Shown: positions 54,816 through 64,000 of the stretch, in pieces
Layout of the letters: every line of letters begins with the position of its first letter
How positions within the stretch are numbered: the first letter of the stretch is position 1
NCBI RefSeq assembly: GCF_041346925.1
Contig: NZ_CP166840.1
Coordinates: 2,599,001-2,663,000, forward strand
Reading direction: 5' to 3'
From: Agaribacterium sp. ZY112
GTDB lineage: Bacteria > Pseudomonadota > Gammaproteobacteria > Pseudomonadales > Cellvibrionaceae
Length of the DNA: 64,000 nucleotides
The notes under the pieces: generated by a model
What the model was told of the DNA's origin: nothing
What the model saw: only the letters and a program-made list of their open reading frames with translations
Databases searched by the model: none
Program-made: the position numbers and the translations under genes

Positions 54816-56124
54816 CGTTGTGGTTCTTTTAAGCGCGTTCTTTGCGAAGGTAAAGCAGGGTTTAAGGGCAGGGCTTGAGCTAGGCTTAGGTGCTATCTCG
54901 CTTTTATGTTTTTCCTTTGGTTTTTTGTTCGTTGCTAACACGAGTTTGGCCTTGTCAGTTGATGGTCATGTTAAAGCTCAGGCGGTTTATTCCGCCTTTG
55001 ATCAAGATTCAGCCTTTGTTCAGAGTCTTGGTGAAACTAATCTCGATGCGCTAATGAATAGCCGAGTTAACCTTAGGCATTCTGTTAATACTTTCTCCTT
55101 TGCTGCGGACTATGAGCTGGCGACCTATGCTAGCCCTAAGCTAGGTGTAAGTGAGGCGGGGGCTGTTGATATGAACCTTTTACCTTCTGATAAACAACGT
55201 TTTTTCAATTTCACCCAGACCGTCTATGAAGAGGGTGACTACGCGATTGTGCAGCGTCTTGATCGGGCAGCACTTACTTATAGTGGTGATAAGGTCGTCG
55301 CAAAAATAGGGCGCCAAGCTTTGAGTTGGGGTAATGGCTTGATGTTCAGTGCGATGGATTTAGTGAATCCTTTTGACCCTATTGCCATTGATAAAGAGTA
55401 CAAGGCAGGTGATGACATGCTTTATGCGCAGATACTTAATGACGGTGGTTCGGATTGGCAGTTTGCTTGGGTGCTGCGCAGGGATGAGCAAGGCGAACAC
55501 CACAGTGATGTTGATTCATTTGCTGCCAAATATCATGGTTTTAGTGAGCTAGGTGAGTACGACTTACTATTTATGCAGCACTATGGCGATACCGTAATTG
55601 GTGCAGGTGCAGCGATTAATGTAGGTGGTTCGGTATTGCGCACGGATCTTGTTAATCAGCACAGTGACGGGGCCAATTATCTCAATGCGGTGGCTAGTTT
55701 GAGCTACTCATGGACAAGCATGAATAAACCCATGTCGGCCATGCTTGAGTATTATCATAATGATTATGGCTTGGCCGAGCGTCCTTATAGCGCTCAAGCG
55801 ATTGCTGCTAACCCTGAGCTGGCTAAACGTTTAGCGCGTGGCGAACTGTATAATCTTGGTCGCGATTATATTGGTGCATCTTGGTTACTTGAGCTTCATC
55901 CATTGTGGAATTTCTCTCCAAATGCTTTTGTTAATCTCAATGACTCAAGCGCTTTGTTACAATTGCTAAATCTTTGGGATCTTAGCCAGAATACTCGTTT
56001 AACCTTGAGCTTGAATAAAGGCTTAGGTGAGCGGGGAACAGAATTTACTGGTCCTGAATATCTTCCTGGCCAATATTACAGCCAGAGCTGGTCTTTTTAT
56101 GGCGAATTTGGCTGGTATTTTTAG
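54772..56124 (+). CDS. Outer-membrane beta-barrel protein of the ABC cluster (DUF1302-like)
   Basis: 450 residues; the ATG at 54772 lies inside the ATPase gene. The first 65 residues include a basic stretch and a hydrophobic signal (LGAISLLCFSFGFLFVANTS, cut near LALS), longer than usual, so a later start cannot be excluded. The mature part is strand-rich, with AKIGRQALSWGNGLMFSAMD and LVNPFDPIAIDKEYKAGDDM, which resembles DUF1302-type barrels, and ends SWSFYGEFGWYF, an aromatic BAM signal. It is the likely outer-membrane receiver of the ABC/LolA-like route, parallel to the barrel at 36324. Confidence 0.75.
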   Translation: MGKFSAMLSKNRPLSVVVLLSAFFAKVKQGLRAGLELGLGAISLLCFSFGFLFVANTSLALSVDGHVKAQAVYSAFDQDSAFVQSLGETNLDALMNSRVNLRHSVNTFSFAADYELATYASPKLGVSEAGAVDMNLLPSDKQRFFNFTQTVYEEGDYAIVQRLDRAALTYSGDKVVAKIGRQALSWGNGLMFSAMDLVNPFDPIAIDKEYKAGDDMLYAQILNDGGSDWQFAWVLRRDEQGEHHSDVDSFAAKYHGFSELGEYDLLFMQHYGDTVIGAGAAINVGGSVLRTDLVNQHSDGANYLNAVASLSYSWTSMNKPMSAMLEYYHNDYGLAERPYSAQAIAANPELAKRLARGELYNLGRDYIGASWLLELHPLWNFSPNAFVNLNDSSALLQLLNLWDLSQNTRLTLSLNKGLGERGTEFTGPEYLPGQYYSQSWSFYGEFGWYF

Positions 56125-56223
56125 CCTAAATTGGCCCGTGTGTTTATCTATTTTGAAATTTCTAACGGCTCGTTTATATATAAGCTGCCGTAGATTCAGT
56201 ACTGCTAAGCAGAAAGGAAATGT

Positions 56224-57990
56224 ATGAGTCTTTTTTCCCGTCGATCTATTCTTGCTCTTTCACTACTTTGTGCAGCAGGTATGAGCGCTGGCATCAGTGC
56301 GTTAGAAGATATTAGTAAGCCTCTTGTTAGTAAGTCTGTTGCTAGTAAAAAGCAGGCTCCGGCCTATGCTGTTGTCAGCGATGATGGTAAACACGCTGTG
56401 GCTACGGTTCAGCCTTTGGCAACACAGGCCGCTTTGGACATTTATCAACAAGGCGGTAATGCGATAGATGCTGCCTTAGCGGCTGCCTTTACTTTGGGTG
56501 TGGTCGATTCTCATAATAGTGGTATTGGTGGTGGCCTCTTTATTATTGCTCACCTCGCTGATGGTGAGGTCATTGCTATCGATGGTAGAGAAATGGCGCC
56601 ATCAGCAGCAACAAAAGATATGTTTATACGTGAGGGAGTTGCGGTACCTGAGTTGAGTAAAACAGGAGCTCTTGCTGTTGGTGTACCGGGCTCGGTACAG
56701 GCCTTATACGAATTACAGCAACGAGCTGGTAAGTTGAGTTTTGCCGATACCTTGGCTCCGGGTATAGAGATAGCAGAGCAGGGCTTTGCAATTGACCATG
56801 TCTTGGCTGCTCGCCTGCAAAGAAGTAAGAAAAAACTACAGGCTTTTCCTGAAACTGAAAAAGTATTTATGCCTAAGGGGCAGCCTTTAACAACAGGCGA
56901 TATCTTAAAGCAGCAGGATCTTGCCAATACCTATCGTATGTTGGCTAAACAAGGCCCTAAGTATTTCTATAAAGGGGATTTTGCTAAAAAGCTCGATCAA
57001 TGGATGCAGGCCAATGGCGGTATTTTAAATGCGGCAGATATGGCCACTTATAAAACGATTGAACGCGCAGCGTTGCGTTCATCGTTTATGGGCTATGAGT
57101 TAGTTGGTTTTCCGCCGCCGAGCTCAGGTGGTATGCATGTAAGCCAAATCCTTAAAATGATGGAATTGCAAACAGCTTATAAGCAGCCCGAGCTTGATCG
57201 TTATCACCGCTACATCGAAAGCAGTAAGCGGGCGTTTGCAGATAGGGCGCATTGGATGGGCGATTCCGATTTTGTTTCTGTGCCTAGAGGCCTAGATAGC
57301 CCAGCGTATCTTAAAAAACGTATTGCCGATATCAGCCATCTCTCTGCCACCGAAAACCTGACTTATGGCACACCAGAAGACTGGAAAAGCAATATTTTTG
57401 CTAAGCACACTACGCATGTTGTCACAGCAGATAAGTTAGGAAACTGGGTGTCACTGACAACCACTTTAAATACCAGTTTTGGTAGTGCGGTTATGGTGCC
57501 CGGTACCGGTGTAGTGATGAATAACCAAATGGATGATTTTGCTGCACAGCCTGGTATTCCCAATGCCTTTGGTTTACTTGGCTCAGAAGCCAATGCGGTG
57601 GCTGCTGGTAAGCGTCCTCTATCAAGTATGAGCCCGAGTTTGGTCTTAAAAGATGGTAAACCTGTGATGGCGCTAGGAGCCGCTGGTGGGCCAACGATTA
57701 TTTCCCAGGTTGCTCAAGTGATGCAAAATGTTCTGGCTTTAGATATGGAGCTTGAGCAAGCAATGGCAACACCTAGGGTGCATCATCAATGGAAGCCCAA
57801 TCTCGTGTTTGTAGATGGTTTTATGGATGAGCAGTTAAAAGAAGGCTTAACTAAGCGTGGTCATAATCTAAAAATATGGCCGGCCTTTGGCGCTACCCAA
57901 GCCATTTTATTAAAAGATGGCCAGTTTCAAGCTGAGTCAGAGCCGCGTATCCAACCGGAACGGCTTAAGCAGCTGAATAAAAAGCCTTAA
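56224..57990 (+). CDS. ggt: Gamma-glutamyltransferase
   Basis: 588 residues with a Sec signal (FSRRSILALSLLCAAGMSAG). The large-subunit motifs are DSHNSGIGGGLFIIAHLADG and DGREMAPSAA. The self-cleavage site and nucleophile is Thr396 in K-H-T-T-H-V-V, followed by SLTTTLNTSFGSAVMVPGTG and NNQMDDFA. PLSSMSPSLVLKDGKPVMAL and GAAGGPTIISQ complete the active site. The periplasmic enzyme hydrolyses glutathione or transfers its gamma-glutamyl group. It is a single-gene unit with its own terminator. An AAAGGAAA ribosome site lies before the ATG. Confidence 0.93.
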   Translation: MSLFSRRSILALSLLCAAGMSAGISALEDISKPLVSKSVASKKQAPAYAVVSDDGKHAVATVQPLATQAALDIYQQGGNAIDAALAAAFTLGVVDSHNSGIGGGLFIIAHLADGEVIAIDGREMAPSAATKDMFIREGVAVPELSKTGALAVGVPGSVQALYELQQRAGKLSFADTLAPGIEIAEQGFAIDHVLAARLQRSKKKLQAFPETEKVFMPKGQPLTTGDILKQQDLANTYRMLAKQGPKYFYKGDFAKKLDQWMQANGGILNAADMATYKTIERAALRSSFMGYELVGFPPPSSGGMHVSQILKMMELQTAYKQPELDRYHRYIESSKRAFADRAHWMGDSDFVSVPRGLDSPAYLKKRIADISHLSATENLTYGTPEDWKSNIFAKHTTHVVTADKLGNWVSLTTTLNTSFGSAVMVPGTGVVMNNQMDDFAAQPGIPNAFGLLGSEANAVAAGKRPLSSMSPSLVLKDGKPVMALGAAGGPTIISQVAQVMQNVLALDMELEQAMATPRVHHQWKPNLVFVDGFMDEQLKEGLTKRGHNLKIWPAFGATQAILLKDGQFQAESEPRIQPERLKQLNKKP

Positions 57991-58000
57991 TAGGACATGG

Positions 58001-58036
58001 CAGCCCCATCGTTTTACTTATTGGGGCTGTGCTTTA
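58001..58036 (+). terminator. Intrinsic terminator of ggt
   Basis: CAGCCCCA (58001-58008) pairs with TGGGGCTG (58022-58029), followed by TGCTTTATT. Confidence 0.75.
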
Positions 58037-58117
58037 TTGTCATTTCGGCCACGGCTGTTTAAGCGAGTTTATTCCGAACGCTCTTATGCTTGTCGCCTCA
58101 ACCCTTAAATCCTTAAT

Positions 58118-59125
58118 TCAGTAAGAGGCTTTGATTGCAGAGCGTATGCCTTCGTAGTCCCGTAATTTTTTAATATTTTGAAATAATTGCTCGGCTTGTG
58201 GGTGGTGGCGCTGTAAATAGTGCAACCACTGTTTTACGCGGTTGCCCATAAATTTAGCGGGGTAGGCTTGGCTGGTTTCTTCAAAAAACGCGAGCAAGAG
58301 AGGGGCTATTAAAGTCCAGTTATTCATTGTGTTCTGTTCTTTATCCGCATCGGATTTAGCCGTGATGTTAGTTGCTGACGTATTGGCACTTTCTCTTATC
58401 TCGTGGGCAAGAAAGGGGTTGGCCAAGAGCCCTCGACCCAGCATGACGTTTTCACATTCACTTTGTTCTACGCAGCGTTGATAGTCTTCTACCGTCCATA
58501 TCTCGCCATTGGCAATCACAGGAATATTGATAGCATTACGTATGTCTGCGCAGTAATGCCAGTAGGCGGGAGGCTTGTAACCATCACTTTTGGAGCGAGC
58601 GTGCACCACAAGTTCGGAAGCGCCAGCATCGGCAATGGCTTTGGCATTATCTAGGTAGCTGTTCCTGTTTTCGTAACCCAAGCGGATTTTAGCGGTGACA
58701 GGAAGTTCATTGGGTACGGCATCACGTACAGACTTTACAATGTCTTTAATTAGTTCTGTCTCATCGAGCAAGCAAGCGCCACCACGGTTGCGATTCACGC
58801 CTTTTGCTGGGCAGCCAAAATTAAGATCAATGCCAATGGCACCAAGTTCAGCCGCTTTTTGGGCATTAAGGCCTAGTAACTTAGGGTCGCTACCGAGTAA
58901 TTGAATACGGATGGGAAGGCTGGCTGTCTTTTTACCTACAACCTCAAGTCTTTGATTTTGCTCAAGCAGTTCAGGGCACGATTTGATAAAAACATGCCGA
59001 GGTAGAACGGTTTGTGTGACTCGAATAAATTCCGTCACACAAAGATCAATACCCCCGATAGCGGCGTAGATTTTTCTAAGATGGAAGTCTACAACGCCCT
59101 CCATCGGGGCCAACATAAGTCGCAT
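58118..59125 (-). CDS. dusC: tRNA-dihydrouridine(16) synthase
   Basis: 335 residues. The FMN-barrel start is MRLMLAPMEGVVDFHLRKIY; NFGCPAKGVNRNRGGACLL carries the catalytic Cys of the Dus family; HARSKSDGYKPPAYW and VIANGEIWTVEDY follow, with MLGRGLLANPFLAHEI for phosphate binding. The MEGV start and the K-G-V-N-R-N-R-G-G variant point to DusC, which reduces U16 in tRNA. An insertion of about 25 polar residues (near 248-275, SANTSATNITAKSDADKEQN) is unusual. It is divergent from oadG. Confidence 0.9.
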   Translation of the reverse strand: MRLMLAPMEGVVDFHLRKIYAAIGGIDLCVTEFIRVTQTVLPRHVFIKSCPELLEQNQRLEVVGKKTASLPIRIQLLGSDPKLLGLNAQKAAELGAIGIDLNFGCPAKGVNRNRGGACLLDETELIKDIVKSVRDAVPNELPVTAKIRLGYENRNSYLDNAKAIADAGASELVVHARSKSDGYKPPAYWHYCADIRNAINIPVIANGEIWTVEDYQRCVEQSECENVMLGRGLLANPFLAHEIRESANTSATNITAKSDADKEQNTMNNWTLIAPLLLAFFEETSQAYPAKFMGNRVKQWLHYLQRHHPQAEQLFQNIKKLRDYEGIRSAIKASY

Positions 59126-59333
59126 TTGCTAATTAATTCGCAGTAATTCAGGGGCGCGGAGTGTAGCAAAAGCAAACATAGCTTGCACAAAGCGGTTGTT
59201 TTTTAGACGTTTTGCTTCTGTTTTGGGCCCTGTTATAGCTTTTGCTTGCCCAACTACCCCGTTTTTCATTATTGTATAGGGCTCTTCGCGCCCGTATGGG
59301 TGGCTTTTTAACTGTTTTATTTAGGAGGAAATC

Positions 59334-59579
59334 GTGGAAGCTGAGTTGATTCAACAAGGTGTTGATCTGATGCTTTTTGGCATGGGTACGGTTTTCGCGT
59401 TCTTAACGATTTTGGTATTTAGCACCACCTTGATGTCAAAATTTGTTGGTCGCTTTTTTCCTGAAGCTGATGTGCCAGAACCGGCGCCTTCGCCGATCAA
59501 TGGTCCTGTTGCACCTGTAGACAGCCGTACCTTGGCTGTGATTCAAGAGGCCATTAATCAGCACCGAGCTCGTAAGTAG
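59334..59579 (+). CDS. oadG: Oxaloacetate decarboxylase gamma subunit
   Basis: 81 residues, GTG start behind AGGAGG. One membrane helix (MLFGMGTVFAFLTILVFSTT), then a Pro-rich cytosolic linker and a short C-terminal helix, the normal OadG layout. It anchors the alpha subunit to the beta sodium pump and helps bind zinc. First gene of oadGAB. Confidence 0.9.
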   Translation: MEAELIQQGVDLMLFGMGTVFAFLTILVFSTTLMSKFVGRFFPEADVPEPAPSPINGPVAPVDSRTLAVIQEAINQHRARK

Positions 59580-59637
59580 AGGCTCGCAATGAAGACTTAT
59601 AACTTATTAACTGCGCTTAATTCTGGGGAAGATTTGA

Positions 59638-61416
59638 ATGTCTAATCCTAAAAAACCTTTGGGTATTACTGAACTTGTATTGCGTGATGCGCATCAGTCG
59701 CTGTTTGCGACGCGTATGAGAATCGACGATATGCTACCCATCGCCGAGAAGCTTGATAAAGTGGGCTATTGGTCCATGGAATCATGGGGCGGTGCTACCT
59801 TTGACGCCTGTATTCGTTATCTCGGCGAAGATCCTTGGGATCGCATCCGCGAATTAAAGGCTGCAATGCCAAATACACCGCAGCAGATGTTATTGCGTGG
59901 TCAAAATTTATTGGGTTACCGCCACTACGGTGATGATGTTGTTGAGAAGTTTGTTGAACGCGCAGCGACCAATGGTGTTGATGTGTTCCGTATCTTTGAT
60001 GCAATGAATGACATGCGCAATATTGAAACAGCGCTTAAAGCGGTGAAAGCGCAAAGCAAGCATGCTCAAGGAACCATCTCTTACACCTTAAGCCCAGTTC
60101 ATACGATTGATAAGTGGGTTGAGCAAGGTAAGCGCATTGAAGACATGGGGGCCGACTCCATTGCCATTAAAGATATGGCTGGTCTTTTAAAGCCTTATGA
60201 AGGTTTTGAACTCGTTAGCAAATTAAAAGCGGCGTGTGATATTCCAATTCACATGCAGTGTCACGCAACCACCGGTTTGGCTCACGCTACTTACCTTAAG
60301 TGTGTTGAGGCGGGTATCGACAATGTAGATACCGCTATTTCATCGATGTCGATGACTTATGGACACAGTCCAACAGAGACTCTAGTTAGTATTCTTGAAG
60401 GTACCGATCGCGATACGAGGCTTAATCTCGAACAGCTTGAAGATATTGGTTTGTATTTCCACGATGTTCGCAAGAAGTACGCGAAATTCGAAGGCTCTCT
60501 TAAAGGTGTTGATGCCCGTATCTTACGCGCACAGGTACCTGGTGGCATGTTAACCAATATGGAAAGCCAGCTTAAAGAGCAGGGTGCGGAAGATAAATTT
60601 GGTGAAGTGTTGCAAGAAATTCCTCGTGTTCGCGAAGATTTAGGCTTTTTGCCCTTGGTAACACCAACTTCTCAAATTGTTGGTACGCAGGCTGTTATTA
60701 ATGTACTTCGCGGTGAGCGTTACGCTTCTATCTCTAAAGAGACCGAAGGGGTGCTTAAAGGTCAATACGGTGCGACACCAGCGCCAATGAACGCTGAGTT
60801 ACAGAAACGTGTTTTAGCCGAAGGTGAAGAGGCAATTACTTGTCGCCCTGCGGATTTAATTGAGCCTGAACTGCAAAGCCTAAGTGATGAGCTTAAGGCC
60901 CTTGCTGCTGAGAAGTCGATTAAGTTAGCTGCTGATGAAGTGGATGACGTATTAACTTACGCGCTGTTCCCTCAAATTGGTTTGAAGTTCTTACAAAACC
61001 GTGGTGATGCTTCTGCATTTGAGCCTGCGCCTACCGGTAATGAAAGCTCGACGGTTCTTAGTGACAGCGGTGAAGAGGTTTATACCGTTGAGGTTGAAGG
61101 TCAGTCTTACACGGTGACGGTCAATAGTGGCGGTGAGCTAACAGGCATCACCGCATTGAATGGCGCAACAACCACATCGGCAGCGGCTATTGAAGCCGGT
61201 GCGGGTAAATCGGTTGATGCTCCTTTGGCTGGAAATATTTTCCGAGTACTTGTTAAGCCAGGTCAGCAAGTCAGTGAGGGTGAAACCTTATTGGTACTGG
61301 AAGCCATGAAAATGGAAACTCAGGTATGTGCGCCAGCTGCGGGCACAGTAAGTTCAGTCAATGTTAAAGATGGTGATGTCGTGTCTGTTGGCGACTCACT
61401 GCTTTCTATTGCGTAA
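59638..61416 (+). CDS. oadA: Oxaloacetate decarboxylase alpha subunit
   Basis: 592 residues: a carboxyltransferase TIM barrel ([69 protein letters not shown] with metal-binding His), an association region (about 330-460), a polar linker and a biotinyl domain ending in [19 protein letters not shown], where the Lys receives biotin. It takes the carboxyl group from oxaloacetate and passes it to the beta subunit. A GGGG-containing ribosome site precedes the ATG, 58 bases after oadG. Confidence 0.95.
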   Translation: MSNPKKPLGITELVLRDAHQSLFATRMRIDDMLPIAEKLDKVGYWSMESWGGATFDACIRYLGEDPWDRIRELKAAMPNTPQQMLLRGQNLLGYRHYGDDVVEKFVERAATNGVDVFRIFDAMNDMRNIETALKAVKAQSKHAQGTISYTLSPVHTIDKWVEQGKRIEDMGADSIAIKDMAGLLKPYEGFELVSKLKAACDIPIHMQCHATTGLAHATYLKCVEAGIDNVDTAISSMSMTYGHSPTETLVSILEGTDRDTRLNLEQLEDIGLYFHDVRKKYAKFEGSLKGVDARILRAQVPGGMLTNMESQLKEQGAEDKFGEVLQEIPRVREDLGFLPLVTPTSQIVGTQAVINVLRGERYASISKETEGVLKGQYGATPAPMNAELQKRVLAEGEEAITCRPADLIEPELQSLSDELKALAAEKSIKLAADEVDDVLTYALFPQIGLKFLQNRGDASAFEPAPTGNESSTVLSDSGEEVYTVEVEGQSYTVTVNSGGELTGITALNGATTTSAAAIEAGAGKSVDAPLAGNIFRVLVKPGQQVSEGETLLVLEAMKMETQVCAPAAGTVSSVNVKDGDVVSVGDSLLSIA

Positions 61417-61430
61417 CTGAGGGTAGTCAC

Positions 61431-62729
61431 TTGTTAAATCTCTGGCAAGGTTCAGGAATCTACAATATTCAACTCGATCAGTTTGCAATGATCGTGATTT
61501 GCTTGATGTTGTTATTCTTGGCCATACGTAAAGGTTTTGAACCTCTTTTACTTGTTCCAATTGGTTTTGGTGGTGTGTTGGCTAATATCCCGGCTGCGGG
61601 TTTGGCACAGAACGCGTTAGAAAACGCTCTATTTGCAGCTGATGCTAGTACGCTTGCTGAATTGGCTAAACTGGCTGGTCTTTCAAGCTGGGAAACAACA
61701 AAAGAATTGGCGCTTGCAATTAAAGAATCAGGACCTGCCGTTCAGGCGGCCGCTTCTGAGGTAGCCCACTATGCGGGTTATCACGATGGTATGTTGTACA
61801 CCTTCTACACCGTGGCTATTGCCAGTGGGGTAGCACCGTTGGTGATCTTTATGGGTGTCGGTGCCATGACGGACTTTGGCCCTTTATTGGCAAACCCTAA
61901 AACGCTTTTCCTTGGCGCTGCTGCGCAATTTGGTATTTTTGCGACTGTATTAGGTGCCGTAGCTTTAAGTGCTGCCGGTATCTTTGATTTCAGTATTGCT
62001 GATGCTGCCGCGATTGGCATTATTGGTGGTGCTGATGGCCCAACTGCTATTTATGTTTCAAGTAAGCTTGCCCCTGATCTATTGGGTGCCATTGCTGTTG
62101 CCGCTTATTCATATATGGCGCTTGTACCCCTGATTCAGCCTCCTATTATGCGTGCTTTGACAACCGAAGCAGAGCGTAAAATTGAGATGACTCAGCTGCG
62201 TACGGTCAGTAAGCGTGAGCGTATTGTTTTCCCTCTGGTGTTGTTGGTCTTGGTGGCTCTAGTACTACCGGATGCAGTGCCGCTATTGGGTATGTTCTGT
62301 TTTGGTAACTTGATGCGTGAGTGTGGTGTTGTCGATCGTCTTAGTGATACTGCCCAGAATGCATTAATTAATATCACCACCATTTTCTTAGGCCTGTCGG
62401 TTGGTTCTAAGTTGGCTGCTGATAAGTTCTTGGACCCTAAGACCATGGGTATTTTGTTGCTAGGTATTGTTGCTTTTGCAATTGGTACAGCGGCTGGTGT
62501 ATTGATGGCCAAGCTGATGAATGCGCTTAGCAAGAACAAAATTAACCCCCTTATTGGTTCGGCAGGGGTCTCTGCTGTACCCATGGCTGCGCGTGTATCC
62601 AATAAGCTGGGCCTTGAAGCCAATCCTCAAAATTTCCTCTTGATGTATGCAATGGGGCCAAACGTTGCTGGCGTAATTGGTTCTGCAGTTGCTGCTGGTG
62701 TGATGATCTCTCTTGTATCTTCTATGTAA
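61431..62729 (+). CDS. oadB: Oxaloacetate decarboxylase beta subunit (sodium pump)
   Basis: 432 residues, TTG start behind GAGGGTAG, 14 bases after oadA. The protein is almost all membrane helices: [37 protein letters not shown], then [36 protein letters not shown] and [20 protein letters not shown] with the conserved Asp (GGADGPT) used in sodium coupling. It decarboxylates carboxybiotin and exports sodium. A segment of about 50 residues between the first helices (about 62-115) is longer than in some homologues. Followed by a weak hairpin. Confidence 0.94.
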   Translation: MLNLWQGSGIYNIQLDQFAMIVICLMLLFLAIRKGFEPLLLVPIGFGGVLANIPAAGLAQNALENALFAADASTLAELAKLAGLSSWETTKELALAIKESGPAVQAAASEVAHYAGYHDGMLYTFYTVAIASGVAPLVIFMGVGAMTDFGPLLANPKTLFLGAAAQFGIFATVLGAVALSAAGIFDFSIADAAAIGIIGGADGPTAIYVSSKLAPDLLGAIAVAAYSYMALVPLIQPPIMRALTTEAERKIEMTQLRTVSKRERIVFPLVLLVLVALVLPDAVPLLGMFCFGNLMRECGVVDRLSDTAQNALINITTIFLGLSVGSKLAADKFLDPKTMGILLLGIVAFAIGTAAGVLMAKLMNALSKNKINPLIGSAGVSAVPMAARVSNKLGLEANPQNFLLMYAMGPNVAGVIGSAVAAGVMISLVSSM

Positions 62730-62752
62730 TGGGGCGCTTTGCGCCTCATTCT
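62728..62752 (+). terminator. Short hairpin after oadB
   Basis: ATGGGGCGC-TTT-GCGCCTCAT is a 9-bp stem with one mismatch and a 3-base loop just after the oadB stop. No long T-tract follows, so it may only attenuate. Confidence 0.4.
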
Positions 62753-62862
62753 CCTGAGCCAGCTCAAATTTCTTTCTAAGAATAACTACAATTCATTATT
62801 AGTTGTTTTGCGCAGTGTAGAATCTGCGCAAACTTTAGTTATTGTTTTTCACGGAGATGAAC

Positions 62863-64000
62863 ATGTTCAGACGTACAAAAATTGTTGCAACCCTTGGTCC
62901 TGCAACCGATGAGCCTGGAGTCTTGGAGGAGCTGATCCTCGCTGGGGTCAATGTTGTTCGTATGAATTTCAGCCATGGTGCTGCCGAAGACCATGCGGAG
63001 CGAGCTAAAGCTGTTCGTGAAATTAGTGATAAACACGGTAAGCACGTAGCTATTTTAGGTGACTTACAAGGCCCTAAAATTCGTATTGCGCGATTCTCTG
63101 AAGGGCCCATCACTTTGGCGGTGGGTGACAAATTTGATTTGGATGCCTCATTGGAGCGTGATGCAGGCAATAAGCATGAGGTTGGCATCGATTATAAAGA
63201 GCTACCCAATGATGTTGTGCCGGGCGATTTATTGTTGCTCGATGATGGTCGTGTTGTATTAAAGGTTGATTCTGTTGTTGGTTCACGTATTCACACAACC
63301 ACAACCGTTGCAGGCAAACTGAGTAATAACAAAGGCATCAATCGTCAAGGTGGTGGTCTGAGCGCGCCGGCGCTGACCGAAAAAGATAAAGAAGATGTAA
63401 AAACGGCTGTTGCTATTGGTGTTGATTATTTAGCGGTTAGTTTTCCTCGCAGTGCGGATGATATGAAGCAGGCACGTCAGCTGGTGAAGCTGGCAGGTGG
63501 TGAGTCTTACTTAGTCGCTAAAATTGAACGTGCTGAATCTGTTGAAAGCTCCGATGTGCTTGATTCCATTATTATGGCCTCAGATGCGGTCATGGTCGCA
63601 CGTGGTGATTTAGGTGTTGAAATTGGTGATGCCCAGCTAATTGGTGTGCAAAAGCACATCATTGATAGGGCTCGCGCTTTAAATCGCTGTGTGATTACGG
63701 CGACACAAATGATGGAAAGTATGATTTCTAGCCCATTGCCAACACGAGCAGAAGTGTTTGATGTGGCTAATGCGGTGTTGGATGGCACCGATGCGGTAAT
63801 GCTTTCGGCTGAAACGGCAGCAGGGCAGTTTCCTGTGCAAACGGTTGAGGCGATGGTGCGTGTGATTTTAGGTGCTGAAAAGCATCCAGGCTCTGTCACC
63901 TTACCTCAGCGTGCCGAAGGGCACTATCAGGCCATTGATGAAAGTGTGGCTATGGCCAGCATGTATACGGCTAACCAGATGCAAGCGGTTAAAGGTATTG
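62863..64000 (+). CDS. pyk: Pyruvate kinase, 3' end beyond window
   Basis: Start at 62863 ([20 protein letters not shown]) with CGGAG six bases upstream; an in-frame ATG two codons earlier is possible. About 379 codons are inside the window. Visible motifs are [31 protein letters not shown], the active-site block [26 protein letters not shown] and [20 protein letters not shown], followed by [18 protein letters not shown]. This is pyruvate kinase, converting phosphoenolpyruvate and ADP to pyruvate and ATP. It lies next to oadGAB, linking two enzymes of the PEP-pyruvate-oxaloacetate node. The stop and allosteric domain lie to the right. Confidence 0.95.
   Translation, partial: MFRRTKIVATLGPATDEPGVLEELILAGVNVVRMNFSHGAAEDHAERAKAVREISDKHGKHVAILGDLQGPKIRIARFSEGPITLAVGDKFDLDASLERDAGNKHEVGIDYKELPNDVVPGDLLLLDDGRVVLKVDSVVGSRIHTTTTVAGKLSNNKGINRQGGGLSAPALTEKDKEDVKTAVAIGVDYLAVSFPRSADDMKQARQLVKLAGGESYLVAKIERAESVESSDVLDSIIMASDAVMVARGDLGVEIGDAQLIGVQKHIIDRARALNRCVITATQMMESMISSPLPTRAEVFDVANAVLDGTDAVMLSAETAAGQFPVQTVEAMVRVILGAEKHPGSVTLPQRAEGHYQAIDESVAMASMYTANQMQAVKGI

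Overview
The window looks like chromosomal DNA of a marine, polysaccharide-degrading gammaproteobacterium, probably near the Cellvibrionaceae (Saccharophagus/Teredinibacter-type). The pointers are a GH5 mannanase with a Pro-Ser-Thr linker and CBM2, a lambda-carrageenase-like lipoprotein, an SdsA1-like alkylsulfatase, sodium-pump oxaloacetate decarboxylase genes (oadGAB) and many lipoproteins. This placement is inference from gene content; there is no rRNA or other taxonomic marker.

Layout. 1-9.3 kb is an Rhs/YD-repeat locus: the tail of one rhs gene, a repeat-shell gene carrying two LamG-like modules, a separate gene for the Rhs core and variable tip, a Sel1-repeat protein where an immunity gene is expected, and a truncated third rhs gene, followed by about 2.4 kb of decayed DNA with IS3 remains. 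9.4-10.7 kb is a two-gene unit of a SatD-type protein with a class III nucleotide-cyclase-like pattern and a DUF3307 membrane protein. 10.8-25.6 kb is mixed accessory DNA: mannanase, an SDR, a flavin amine oxidase fused to a LecA-like domain, a phytase/esterase-like lipoprotein, several unknown secreted or small proteins, an IS30 relic and the carrageenase candidate. 25.7-31.8 kb is an integron cassette array without a visible integrase. All its genes lie on the minus strand and are separated by attC sites; an IS3 copy is inserted in it, and its last cassette encodes an OLD-like ATPase/TOPRIM nuclease.

32.2-37.6 kb is an RND exporter, LolA-like protein, TetR (NemR-like) regulator and beta-barrel cluster, with two NemR-box-like operators upstream. 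37.7-50.6 kb holds a chemoreceptor, the alkylsulfatase, an FG-GAP/UnbV lipoprotein, modABC, an unknown lipoprotein, selO and a TrmB-like methyltransferase. 50.7-56.1 kb is a second LolA-like/beta-barrel cluster, this one powered by a LolCDE/MacB-type ABC transporter. 56.2-64 kb is mostly core metabolism: ggt, dusC, oadGAB and a pyruvate kinase gene cut by the window edge.

The candidates most worth a second look are the cyclase-like/DUF3307 pair, the integrase-less cassette array with its OLD-like gene carrying a Cys in Walker A, the split Rhs system, the in-frame membrane-anchor reading frame after the amine-oxidase stop codon, and the paired RND- and ABC-powered envelope transport clusters.
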